Assembly: GCA_964035795.1 (NCBI GenBank)
Contig: OZ038320.1
Coordinates: forward strand, 27,958,665-28,022,664
Direction of reading: 5' to 3'
Source: Pterobdella sp. o SKG-2022
Taxonomy: Eukaryota; Annelida; Clitellata; Hirudinida; Piscicolidae
Length of the DNA stretch: 64,000 nt
The notes beneath the pieces were generated by a model. It saw only the letters and a list, made by a program, of their open reading frames with translations. It made no database searches and was not told the DNA's origin. The translations under genes were made by a program, and so were the position numbers. Shown in pieces: positions 1 to 10,136 of the stretch. Position 1 is the first letter of the stretch. Each line of letters starts with the position of its first letter.

Positions 1-711
1 CGATCGATAGGAGTGGTGATAATGATTCATGGAGATGACAAGGGTTTGGTTCTACCTCCTCGTATAGCCCCTGTTCAAGTAGTTGTTGTGCCGTGTGGAA
101 TAACCGCACAACTTAGTGAAGAAGATAAAAACAAGGTAGAAGAGACTTGTAAGCAAGTGAACACTTCCTTGAATGATGCTGGTCTAAGATCAGAATACGA
201 TGGTAGAGATAATTATTCTCCTGGTTGGAAGTTCAACCATTGGGAGCTGAAAGGGGTGCCATTGCGACTTGAAGTTGGACCTAAAGATGTTAAAGCTAAA
301 AAGGTGGTAGTGGTGAAGAGAGTTGATGGGCAAAAGACTGTATTGAATATTGAGGGTTGTGTTGAAGAAATAAAAAAATTATTGAAACAAGTGCATGAGA
401 TTATGCTTCGAAATGCTCAGAAGCAACTGAATGACAACAAAGTAGTTTGTGAATCTTTCGACAAGTTTTGTGAAGAGCTTGATCAGAACAAGATTATTTT
501 GGCGCCTTACTGTGGAGCCATCCCATGTGAAGAGAACATTAAGAAGTTGTCTGCCCGTGAAACCGTGGAGAAAGGAGCACCTGCCATGGGGGCGAAGGGT
601 CTCTGCATTCCTTTCGAGCAACCATCGCCAATCCTGCCCTCGCATTCGTGCATCAATCCAGGATGTAAGCAAACTCCCAAATTTTTCACTTTGTTTGGAA
701 AAAGTTATTGA
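1..711 (+). CDS. EPRS1: Bifunctional glutamate/proline--tRNA ligase (or ProRS), C-terminal part
   Basis: This is the last coding exon of a eukaryotic-type prolyl-tRNA synthetase, most likely the ProRS half of EPRS, which charges tRNA-Pro in the cytosol. The frame is open from base 1 (reading RSIGVVIMIHGDD), so the gene begins outside the window. It covers the end of the class II catalytic domain (GLVLPPRIAP), the anticodon-binding domain (VQVVVVPCGIT, then DGRDNYSPGWKFNHWELKG) and the eukaryote-specific C-terminal zinc-binding domain, with Cys pairs around APYCGAIPC and HSCINPGC. It ends FFTLFGKSY, matching the LFGRSY end of animal EPRS. The stop is TGA at 709-711. Whether the GluRS half is fused upstream cannot be seen. 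It converges on the GT61 gene, with 91 bp between the stops. Confidence 0.95.
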   Translation, partial: RSIGVVIMIHGDDKGLVLPPRIAPVQVVVVPCGITAQLSEEDKNKVEETCKQVNTSLNDAGLRSEYDGRDNYSPGWKFNHWELKGVPLRLEVGPKDVKAKKVVVVKRVDGQKTVLNIEGCVEEIKKLLKQVHEIMLRNAQKQLNDNKVVCESFDKFCEELDQNKIILAPYCGAIPCEENIKKLSARETVEKGAPAMGAKGLCIPFEQPSPILPSHSCINPGCKQTPKFFTLFGKSY

Positions 712-782
712 GCTAACGTTTATTGAAATCATTGTTTTCAATTTGAAAAAAAAAATAACTTATCAATGACTTAATTGTTCGA

Positions 783-797
783 AATAAAAATAATAAA
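783..797 (+). terminator. Two AATAAA poly(A) signals after EPRS
   Basis: AATAAA occurs at 783-788 and 792-797, about 75-85 bp after the EPRS stop. TTTATT at 802-807 would be AATAAA for the opposing GT61 gene, so the two 3' ends probably overlap. Confidence 0.5.
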
Positions 798-802
798 CAA
801 GT

Positions 803-2170
803 TTATTTATAACGAAATTCATCAGGTTTGTCGATAAATGAGAAAAGAATATTTTTGAAGTCTTCGATATTCACGTTCACATCAGCCCACTTCCATAAGT
901 TGTCGAAAGTATTTTTGACACCAGAACTTTTCAACATTTGCAGCTTTTCTGTTTGATTCACTTCTCTGCCGTCACGTACCATTTTTTCATAAGATGTCCA
1001 ATTTACAGTTACATCATGACTCATTAATTTCACGTGTCTAATGCCGTAAGGAGTAACGAATCTTTCAAAGAAGAATGACCAATGTTTGAGAGGCCATGCG
1101 ATTTCAAGTAATACTGATCCCTTGGGCATGAACACAGCCCATTGCAGACCTGCTCCTTGAACTCCGATCAACATACGGGCATTCGATGAGTAGTGTACTT
1201 GTTCCTCAAAGGAAATATCTTCATAGTACAAGATACACACATCACTCAAGCCCAAGCTTTCCGCTATCGTTTTGAGTATATTTATGTTCTTTATCCTTCT
1301 ATACTTTCTATTTTGAATAATTACTGAACATTTTTTGGCGGTTTTGATTAATTTTTCTGGAATATAATTTTCATAAAAGAAGTTTTTAGTGTGATTGACG
1401 ATCAATCGAGGTTTATGGAAATGGTCTGTGTTGCTACCAAACACTGCGCTGGAATAGCAAGCGTTGGTTGGAGCTTTGAAGAAAACAACAGGATCATTTT
1501 CGAAATATAAAGTGTCAAAAAATTTTTTGTATCGACTTATGTTAAAGCAACTCGTTGATTGTAAGTCCCCAGAAGCTGGTATTGAAAATCTAAAAAATAT
1601 TTGATTATTAGAATTCTTTTTTAACCTGTTAGCTCGCCATACCACGTTGAACAATGGAACAAAAAAATCAATCCAAAAATGATGAAAGTTAGAGGGACAA
1701 ACTTGTATGACAAAAAATACTGTTATTTTGTGAAAAGTATATGTAGGGGGTAAAGGCACTCGGAAAAATATAGCATCCCAATAGTTTATAATGGCATTTG
1801 CTGATACAGATACTTGTATCCTTTGATCTCCTACCCTATAAAAACTATCATATATAGCAATACGTTTTGATTCGTAATATGAAAAGTTCTCGTAAGAAAA
1901 TCTTATAGGGTGAAGTGAGTTTTCTATGCAAACGTTCCAGAACGAGTAAACACCTCTGTCATTTACTGGATAAAAGCCAAAATTATCATATAAAATTCTG
2001 CTTCTTGGATCATCAATGCCGATTGTAACACTGCTTTGTTGATTACCTCCTGACATTATCTTCTTTTCGTTTATCCGTAAATAGACCAATGCAAGCAAAA
2101 ATCCTAAAAATAAAAAAAATGTAAATTTTATAGCTAGTTTAAGCTTCTCAAGCGCGCATGGAAATTCCAT
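803..2170 (-). CDS. GT61-family (DUF563) glycosyltransferase, type II membrane protein
   Basis: This single-exon gene encodes 455 aa. Residues about 10-32 form one hydrophobic segment after a short cytoplasmic tail, typical of a Golgi/ER type II membrane enzyme. The C-terminal half carries GT61 features: an Arg/Asn block (NRKYRRIKNINILKTIAE), then FEEQVHYSSNARMLIGVQG, AGLQWAVFMPKGSVLLEIAW. Upstream, PSNFHHFWIDFFVPLF resembles the conserved His/Trp/Asp segment of the family. Animal GT61 enzymes (EOGT, POMGNT2) add N-acetylglucosamine to EGF repeats or O-mannosyl glycans, but I cannot assign this one to either. The usual GxHGAGL motif reads GVQGAGL, with Gln for His. The lack of introns contrasts with its neighbours. 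The start is the first ATG, just before the membrane anchor. Confidence 0.8.
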   Translation of the reverse strand: MEFPCALEKLKLAIKFTFFLFLGFLLALVYLRINEKKIMSGGNQQSSVTIGIDDPRSRILYDNFGFYPVNDRGVYSFWNVCIENSLHPIRFSYENFSYYESKRIAIYDSFYRVGDQRIQVSVSANAIINYWDAIFFRVPLPPTYTFHKITVFFVIQVCPSNFHHFWIDFFVPLFNVVWRANRLKKNSNNQIFFRFSIPASGDLQSTSCFNISRYKKFFDTLYFENDPVVFFKAPTNACYSSAVFGSNTDHFHKPRLIVNHTKNFFYENYIPEKLIKTAKKCSVIIQNRKYRRIKNINILKTIAESLGLSDVCILYYEDISFEEQVHYSSNARMLIGVQGAGLQWAVFMPKGSVLLEIAWPLKHWSFFFERFVTPYGIRHVKLMSHDVTVNWTSYEKMVRDGREVNQTEKLQMLKSSGVKNTFDNLWKWADVNVNIEDFKNILFSFIDKPDEFRYK

Positions 2171-3445
2171 TTTAAAGTACAGGTGATTGGTTTAAAACTG
2201 AAACATTAATAAAAAGAAAGCACTGAAAATAAAAACTAAATTTTGATAAATTTAAAAATAATTATATGAAACACATTTAAATATTCATTATCGTCATAAA
2301 TAAATATAAAATATTATTTTCATTATTATTAGTTATCCGCCATACAGCGAATTGTCTGAGCGTTACTACGAGCAATGACCAATGACAAACTTTCAAACAC
2401 CCTAGGCCCATCTTTAGCCTTAAATATGCAAGACCAGAGGTTTCAACCGCTAACGGGACAAAAATATGGCTATCTACAAGTCTTCAAAATTAGTTAATTG
2501 CATGAGTCTATAAAATGAAAAAAAAATTTATATTATATGTTGTAATTGATACTTTTTGAAGTCTGGTTTAAGTTTACTTCATAAGAACATTCACTGTTGA
2601 AAAAAAAAATTTTTATTAAATACATTTTTGGTCTTGTTAAACTAAAAACATAGTAATTGAAAAATTTTTAATATACTTTAAAGTAGATTTATTGTAAAAA
2701 AAAATTGAAATAAAAAAAAATTAATTCAATAAATGATCAAAAAATTTTTTCGAAAAAAAAAAGATGTTTTTAAAAATTTGTTTGAGCCAAAAGTCCTATT
2801 TAGGCTTTTTGAGACCATTTTGATGAAATTGAAAGTAACACTGGCGAATTGTGCTAGCTTCTTGTTACGTGTTGTCTATTTGATTTTGATCATATTTGAT
2901 TTATATTTCAACAATAATTAGTGAAATCAAAATTGAAGTTAGTTTGAACATTTTAATATATAAATTTTCAATTTTTTGATTTATTTTGCAAAACATGAAT
3001 GCGCGGTTATGTTTTATTTGTTTCTGAGTTTCAAAAAATAGAAAACTATAGTATCAACTAATTTGAATTATAATTATTTAAAAAATTTACAATTTACAAG
3101 TTGTTACTGATAGCTTAGATAAACTTTTTATTTATGAAACTATAACACATTTAGCCGCACCTTTAGTTTTGATAGATTTTTTGTAAAAAATAAAACCTAA
3201 AAATGGCATCAAAACTGCCTAAATTCTCACCCGAGTTTCAAGTCTCAAAATTTTATTTTATATTCAAATATTTGGGCTTTTCCTAATATTCTTAATACTA
3301 AATGAAGTTTGATATTTCATACATTAAATTTATCAAATTTTTTGTTGCTCAACATCAAGTTATTCTTAATTTTTCATATCAAAATTGCAAGCTTAATATT
3401 TATGCATTAAATCAGATTAAATTTTCAATTATTTGCTATCTGCAG
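2171..3445. other. AT-rich spacer between divergent GT61 and IRF-like genes
   Basis: No convincing exon was seen. Most of it is A/T homopolymer-rich. A richer islet at about 2336-2510 stands out; on the minus strand it contains GGTTGAAACC, slightly like a pol III B box, so it may be an old SINE or the GT61 promoter. An AG at 3444-3445 is a possible acceptor before the first recognised IRF exon. Confidence 0.4.
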
Positions 3446-3467
3446 GAAACACAAGAATAGCTATCAA

Positions 3468-6400
3468 ATGAAAAACAATGCAATGAAAAATATAAAAGTT
3501 AAAAACATAAAAATAGAAGAAGTATCAGAAAACAATGAAACATTAAACTGGCCTACCCACTTTGAACCATTAAATTTTGCTGAAAAAAATTCTAGCGAAC
3601 CATACCACTACCCACATAACAACATTTGCAGCATAAACAGCTGCAATGGCAATTGTGATTGCATTAAATACAGTGTGGATCATAGCATTGGCAGTGGTTC
3701 TCATTTGATCAAGACATGTGATGGCTTGCACCACAAAGATGAAAAACACAACCGAATTCTACTCAGACCATGGCTTGAGAAAATGTTGAAGGAAGGTCGC
3801 ATCGACGGACTCGAATGGATTGACAAAGGTTTTTAAGTATTTAACTTAATTTTTCAATCAAGGAACACTTACATAAAATGCATCCAAAATGTATTCACTA
3901 ATAATAATAATATATACATATATAATTTTAAAAAATACTCTAAATGATTGCAATGCTAATACTCAAGTCCTACTTTCATAATGATACCTACAGAAGAGAC
4001 GATGTTCAAAGTGCCATGGAAGCATAGGAGCAAGAAGGATTGGTCAACCAAGCACTCTAGTGTTTTCATTGTTTGTCTTTTTAATTTTTTTATACTATCA
4101 TTAGTTTTTTAATATTATTAGTAATAATAGATTATACTGCTATACATGTTCCAGTAACTGGGGTTGACAGCAGTCAACCTAGGTTGTTGCTACTGCTCAT
4201 AATATATAAATAACATGTATTTCAGATACATATATACATAACAAAACTAAACACATTCAAGTACGTATATTGATAAGATCAGCAGTTTTGTTTCCGCCAA
4301 AGGTTTAACAGAATGCACCATGAACGAAGCGATATCGTGCTACTTTCTGCGTCTTGCCGCCTCTTTCACGCCTCCACCCGGCGTCTTAATCACGTTGTTG
4401 GGTGCCGCGTGTGTATAGAGCGAAAATTCGTCGTAAGCAAAAAGCGCTCGCAAAAAATCACTCGATTTCGGACTGAAATCTTCGAGTTTATACATTTTCG
4501 ATTCGATTCGAAACTATCGCCATAATCGTCGCCTAGTACTTGTATATTGATAAGTTAACATATAGCTTTATCAACTCATCAAGCAATTACAATGGATAAA
4601 TCTTCAAACTCAATTCCTTCAAAGTATTTTAGTCAATTTGTATTGAATTACTCAATTTCATACAACAGGAGTGGGCCAAAAACACTGGCAGACTATCGAA
4701 GGGCTTTACAACTCCAAACTATGCCCAACTCAAGACTCGACTACGATGTGCCTTCAATAAGGTTTTCTTACCTGTTGGCCATATTAGACATGTTATTTTT
4801 GGAGAAGCAGTAGTCGATCTAGATTATTGATATTTTAAAATATTAGCCATTTTAAGATTTATATGTGTTTATACAGTCTTGGCAATTGTAATATACAGTA
4901 CTAAAAATATTCTAAACGATAAATTTTTTAGTCTTTCAATACTCAATACAAAATATTTTCAAGGGTCATAAAGTCCAGTAACTAAGACACAAATATTATA
5001 GGATTAGACACATACAATAGTATAAAACAGTGAAACTTAATGACAAACCTTCATTAACTCTTCCACTCCCACAAACCTGATGCTGTATGAAACCTTTCCA
5101 CATATAAGAAACCACTTAACCCTGCCCACCTTCTTGTCACTCACAGGCACCAGACATTGAGGAAATGAAGGACCACCACTCATGTGATGTTGATGAACCA
5201 TACAAGGTCTATCGGTTCAAGGATAAAAAAGGTTGCCATCTTTGCATTATGTGTATGCTATATGGATAAAAATGCTTGCTATCTCTACATTATGCTTATG
5301 ATGTTATAAGAAAAACTGATTCGATAAAATTAACTGTTTTGGTTAGTTTTAAATTTTTTTTTTATTTTATCTAACACCAATACTAAGTTCATTTCTATAT
5401 TAAAATCATAAATTTATTCCCATATTAAAATACACTTGTACTTCTTATAAAACTTTCACACAATCATAAACTCAAATCTTGATAGTTTTGATGGCAAATG
5501 CATGCAAGAAAGACAAGCATCTTCACAAAACTCTCTTCAAAAAGAATTGCTATGACAGTGAGGATAGTTGTGGTGAGTACATGACAACATCTATGGTTGA
5601 AAATAAATTTAGATGCTTAATGTAAGGATTATATGATTAGCTTATGTGGTGTTGGCGAAAGCATGAAGGTTGCATGTTTAGTGTGTTATTGGAAAATGGT
5701 TTGAATTGCAATAAGATTTTGATAATGGGCTGCTCTCATCAGTGTAGTGGGGGTTTTGAATCGATATATATATCTGGCTATTTAATAGAAATAATACTAC
5801 CAATTTATGTAACGCTATCAAAAGCAACAGATGCAGTTATAATCCCACCAACCAATCAAATGACAGATTCAGAAGAGGATGCTGATGTGAGGTTGTGTGA
5901 GGAGCAGAACAACAACTGTTGTAGTGACCAGTCTTTCAGTATATACCATGAGCAGAAATATCCCTCCGAGGAGGAAACGGCTGATCAAAGTTATTTTTTT
6001 CTTGTTATTAAAGTTATTTTCTTTTGTCCTATTATTATTATCATTAGTAGTAGTGATATTATTATCATTATTATAACAACCACCATGACCAACCCCTCAG
6101 AACCATCAGAGGCTTCCTTCAACAACATCCCACTCACAGTGGAACTCTTCTCCACAGGCACTAGTGACAATGAAGATGCCTTCAACAAGGCCAAGTTAGT
6201 TCCCTTTCTTCTTGATGCTTGTTGATGTTGTTGTTGCTAACAACAGTGCTCCTAGTGACAATAAGGAATACCCTCTTATTTATGTATGGGGACTGTTTGG
6301 TGGTGAAGGTTAATGTTGAAGTCATCCTACCATGGAAACGGGTGGTGTTGAGGATGATTATGGTAATGAATGAAACTAGTCATAGTTTTAAATCTTCAAT

Positions 6401-9170
6401 TCACCCGTTTTTAAAGTTCATAACTCGATCTTATTAGCTTTTTAAAAATCATATTAACATGTTACTCTTCGTACCCCCTTTCAAACAGAAACTGCAAAAA
6501 GACAGCCCCACAACACAAAAAAACCACCAACGGCGGCAACATAGCAGTAATAGAGAACACCCAAGATAAGATGTACCTGCTTGAGGTTGCCTCGTTGTTT
6601 GTGGAGGCTGGAGAAATTAAACAACAGGAGAATTTCAAGGATATTGATCAAGAGAAGATAGTGAAAGATGGCCGAGATGCTGGAGATGTTTTGGGGGAAA
6701 TTAAAAAAGAAATTATCGGTAATGCTCAGTGGTTGTTCAAAAGTTTGTTGAAATATTTTAATTATTTCTTAACTCTGTAGGATGAGTTTGTTTTTTTCTT
6801 AATTAACTGAAAAGTAGTTTAGTTTTATGAGTTATTAAAAAAATTGTTTTTTTAATATTCTATTTAATTAAAAATGCCTCGATAGTTGAGTCATTCCTAC
6901 CTTCTAATTAGCATAATGCTTATTTTTAAGTTATACGGTTTCAGTTTTTTATAAATTTCATTCACCCCACTTGGATAACGGGTTATAAAAGAGAAATTTA
7001 GGAAGTCTAGAAAAGCTTAAATATTTTTATATTTGATTTCTTTGTTTTTCTATAGATTTCAATCTCGTGCCAACTAATTGAGTTAATCGTTCTATTTGTA
7101 CTAATACAATTCATGCTATGATTTTCTTGCCAGATAACGAGTATGAAAGCAAATCAGGAGGCTATACAGGCAACAATCGTAGGAGCTCCAGTCCTTCAAG
7201 TGCATCTTTTGACGTTAAAGAACCATTAAATAATAATAGTCTGTCTACTGATAATAATAATGATAATATGTCTACTTCTAACTCCAATATAGCTTTTAGT
7301 ATAAGTACAAACGTGCCCAATAAAAATAAAGGCCTTGTTAGCAATATGGTGAATATGTCTATAAAGTCGAAAATACTACAGAAGCGGTATTTAGAATCTA
7401 TCAAAAACGCTAACAGCTTAAATGCTAATAATCTAACCACAACATACAATGAAGAGAAACCAAACGAAGCGCCCAATAAAAGAGGCATCGACATTAAACC
7501 AATACAAATAAAACAACATCAAAAAGTAATGTCCATACTCAATTCAAAACTACAGAAGCATATGGTTAGGTTTCCAATCACGTCGACCCCTTCATCTTCG
7601 TTCGTCGACAACTCCACGACTTTGCCCGCTATTAAAGCTAAAAATACTTGTAAAAATCTTCCCATCATATTTTTAACTAATTCTTCGGCGTCGCAAATGA
7701 GCAAAATACCCAACAACCACACTAATGTTTTCAGCATTCAATCCAAAGATTCTAATCTCTTGAGCACAATCTCAAAAAATTCTTCCAAAGTATCTCATTT
7801 AGTCTTTTTGAGTTCAAAAACATCAACGAGCTCTTCCACAATACCAACATCTTTCTCTTCACCACTACCCATACAATCTTCCATACCAACAAAGCCCATC
7901 ACAATATTTTCTTTGAGTTCATCTTGTCTTCAAAAGCCACCCCTCACATCACCAGTGTCTTCCACTCCACCCTCAAAAGTTATTATCGATTTAAACAAAT
8001 GTTCCAGTGTTAAGACAAGCTGTGAGCATCTCAACCACCAACAATCGACCTTCAACAAAAACATTGTCACTGTACTACAAACCAAAAACAACAGCACCAT
8101 CAAAAGAAAAGCCAACAAGAGTGACAAACTAATGAACAACACAGACGATTTGGGTGTCAAGAGAATAAAATCAACTATCAATCCAACAAACAACAATGAG
8201 CTTTTTAAAAGAGATAACTCATGCAACCTCAATGCAATGACTTCTTTAGTGTTGAACGGATTGGAAGAGAAACCACGTGGTTTGGCCAGTATGGCGCAAG
8301 GGTTCAATGGAAGCTCTATGCAGCATGCACTAGGTTTCATGAATATTCATTAGAATGATGCTTGTACTACTAATAATAATAGGAAAAAATATTTGTGATA
8401 ATTTACTCACTATTTTATATTTTTTGTATACAAGTTTTGCATAGTAGCATAATAAATATATTTAAAGTATAATAAATTAGAAAGTTTGTTTTTCAAACAG
8501 ATAGGAAGGAAGCGTTTAAAGTGCAACCAAAAATCACATCAGATGCCATGAATGGGAGTCCATTAAACTGCGATTCTTTTATCAGTGGTTAGAAAATAAA
8601 ATTATAATTGAGATTTCCGCAGAGCATAAACAAGCTATATCTCGTCTTAGTCTTATTTGTTGTATACTTTTCAAATGCCGCAATAGACTGAAGTTTGAAG
8701 TGCACGTTTTGAATTTATGCATAAGATTTTTAGCATTTTTATTGACTGATTGGCATGTTGTAATATCAATGAAAGTAATTTATTATGTCTCTCACATAAT
8801 ATTATATAATTAATGATGGAATAAATGTTGAACAGAAATGAACTTCTTACTTTTACATCTGGCTGAAAAACTTTCGAGCAAAACACACGATACTGACGGA
8901 CCAAACGACGATATCAAAAAGATTAGTGAGTTATTCAAAAACGTAGAGAAAAAAATCATCCATCTTCAGAACTGGGAGTCTTATCTCAGGATTAGAGAAA
9001 ACGAGTTACAAAACATGCAAGAGTTATTAAATATTAAAAACCGATTGTTTAAGAGTAAGCATGGCGATGAAGTGAATGGGGATGGTTTCGAAGAGAGTGT
9101 TGCTTTGAAGGCTGATTGTCATGGCGTTGTTAGTCATCTTAAGGATGTTTCTCATGTAGGTACTGATTAA
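3468..9170 (+). CDS. Interferon regulatory factor-like transcription factor
   Basis: Exons: 3468-3828, 3994-4070, 4669-4761, 5147-5231, 5486-5572, 5831-5989, 6101-6194, 6489-6718, 7134-8333, 8501-8587, 8836-9170. All phases agree, giving about 935 aa. The IRF DNA-binding domain spans residues about 97-205 with all five diagnostic tryptophans (102, 117, 129, 137, 148) in LRPWLEKMLKEG, GLEWIDK, FKVPWKH, KKDW and FIEWAKNTG. It then continues TRLRCAFNKAPDIEEMKD and EPYKVYRFK. IRFs bind GAAA-type elements in the nucleus. The domain sits behind an unusual N-terminal extension of about 95 aa. The long exon 7134-8333 is Ser/Asn/Thr-rich and I see no IRF-association domain. The last exons encode a coiled-coil-like segment (DIKKISELFKNVEKKIIHLQ). 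The final two exons are less certain: the frame also stops at 8353 if the donor at 8334 is not used. The first exon is open upstream, so an earlier start is possible. Confidence 0.85.
4290..4530 (-). other. CpG-rich islet with a small minus-strand ORF inside an IRF intron
   Basis: Inside the 598-bp intron 4071-4668, about 240 bp have far more CG dinucleotides than the surrounding AT-rich DNA. The minus strand has an ATG ORF, 4495 down to 4340, of 51 codons, beginning MYKLEDFSPK and ending GGGVKEAARRRK. A 70-codon plus ORF (4313-4525) overlaps it. I do not recognise either. It could be a fragment of foreign or mobile DNA, an alternative promoter or a small gene. Confidence 0.3.
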
Positions 9171-9306
9171 GTATTTGAAATGAATTGAGTGTATTTAAAT
9201 TCAAGTTTTTTCCATTTATGTTATTTTGTGATGTTTTTGTTATAAATTATTTTTTTATTTAATGTGGCTGGATCTCATATTGCCAGATGAATTATTTTAA
9301 TATAAT

Positions 9307-9312
9307 AATAAA
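9307..9312 (+). terminator. AATAAA poly(A) signal after the IRF-like gene
   Basis: AATAAA lies about 137 bp after the stop at 9170. Another AATAAA at 8451-8456 would serve a shorter transcript ending at the 8353 stop. Confidence 0.35.
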
Positions 9313-10114
9313 ATTTTTTAATTTAAGTAAATTTTGTTATTCGTGGAAATTGTCGATTGATTAGGTTCTAAATCTTATTTTTTGAATTCTACATTTTTTC
9401 CAAAATACTCAATGGTTTAAATTAAAATGTATATTTTTGATTCGGCTTAATGTTTTTTTTTTATTTAAATTATTCAAGTTCGATTCGTTTATGGTTATCA
9501 ACAAGGGTTATCGGGGTTCAATGTAATTTTGTTTAAAGTATGCAATTGTGGCGTGGAGGGTTGACTGAACTTTATGAAAAACATTTGTGTTGAGTTTTGA
9601 TGCATAAACACGCTTCAATATTTAATTTTGGCTCAATAAATGTGCGCCTGAAATTTTAATTTTCTAATGGGATTCTAAAACGTCCTCACAGTCTTTTGGG
9701 GGAATGTATCGACCAAGTAATTATCTTCAAAAATTTCGGAGTTTAATTTTTTTTTATTTTCATTGAATAATAATTTTAATAAAATTAGTTTTAAACCAAT
9801 TTTTAAATGTTTTGAAAGTGACATCACGTGATACCTTGGAAACGGGTAAAACAAAACTAATTTAACAACATTAGACCTAATTTCTCCGTAATATCTCACA
9901 ATAATACAACTTTCATAAAGGGAACTATATTCATTTTAAAAATTTTCCAATGTTTCTAAATTTTGCGTTTAGATGACCTTCAAAATGAATTTTGAAAGGT
10001 ATTGAGTATGGGTATGAAAATTAATCTATAAAGTTTTTGCTTTGAAAAATTAAAGCTTATTTAAAAATTTGCAAACCTCGATACTGATTGAAAATAAGTG
10101 AAAATTTTTTCAAG
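9313..10114. other. AT-rich spacer before the DYRK gene
   Basis: No exon is supportable. The sequence TTTTTTCAAG ending at 10114 looks like a splice acceptor, so an upstream 5' exon of the kinase gene may exist in or before this stretch. Confidence 0.35.
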
Positions 10115-10136
10115 TGATTCGTACCCCTTTGGGATA

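Noticed and set aside
2733..2921. 62-codon plus ORF MIKKFFRKKKDVF...
   Set aside because: Lys/Phe-rich product of A/T homopolymers, with no splice support or similarity.
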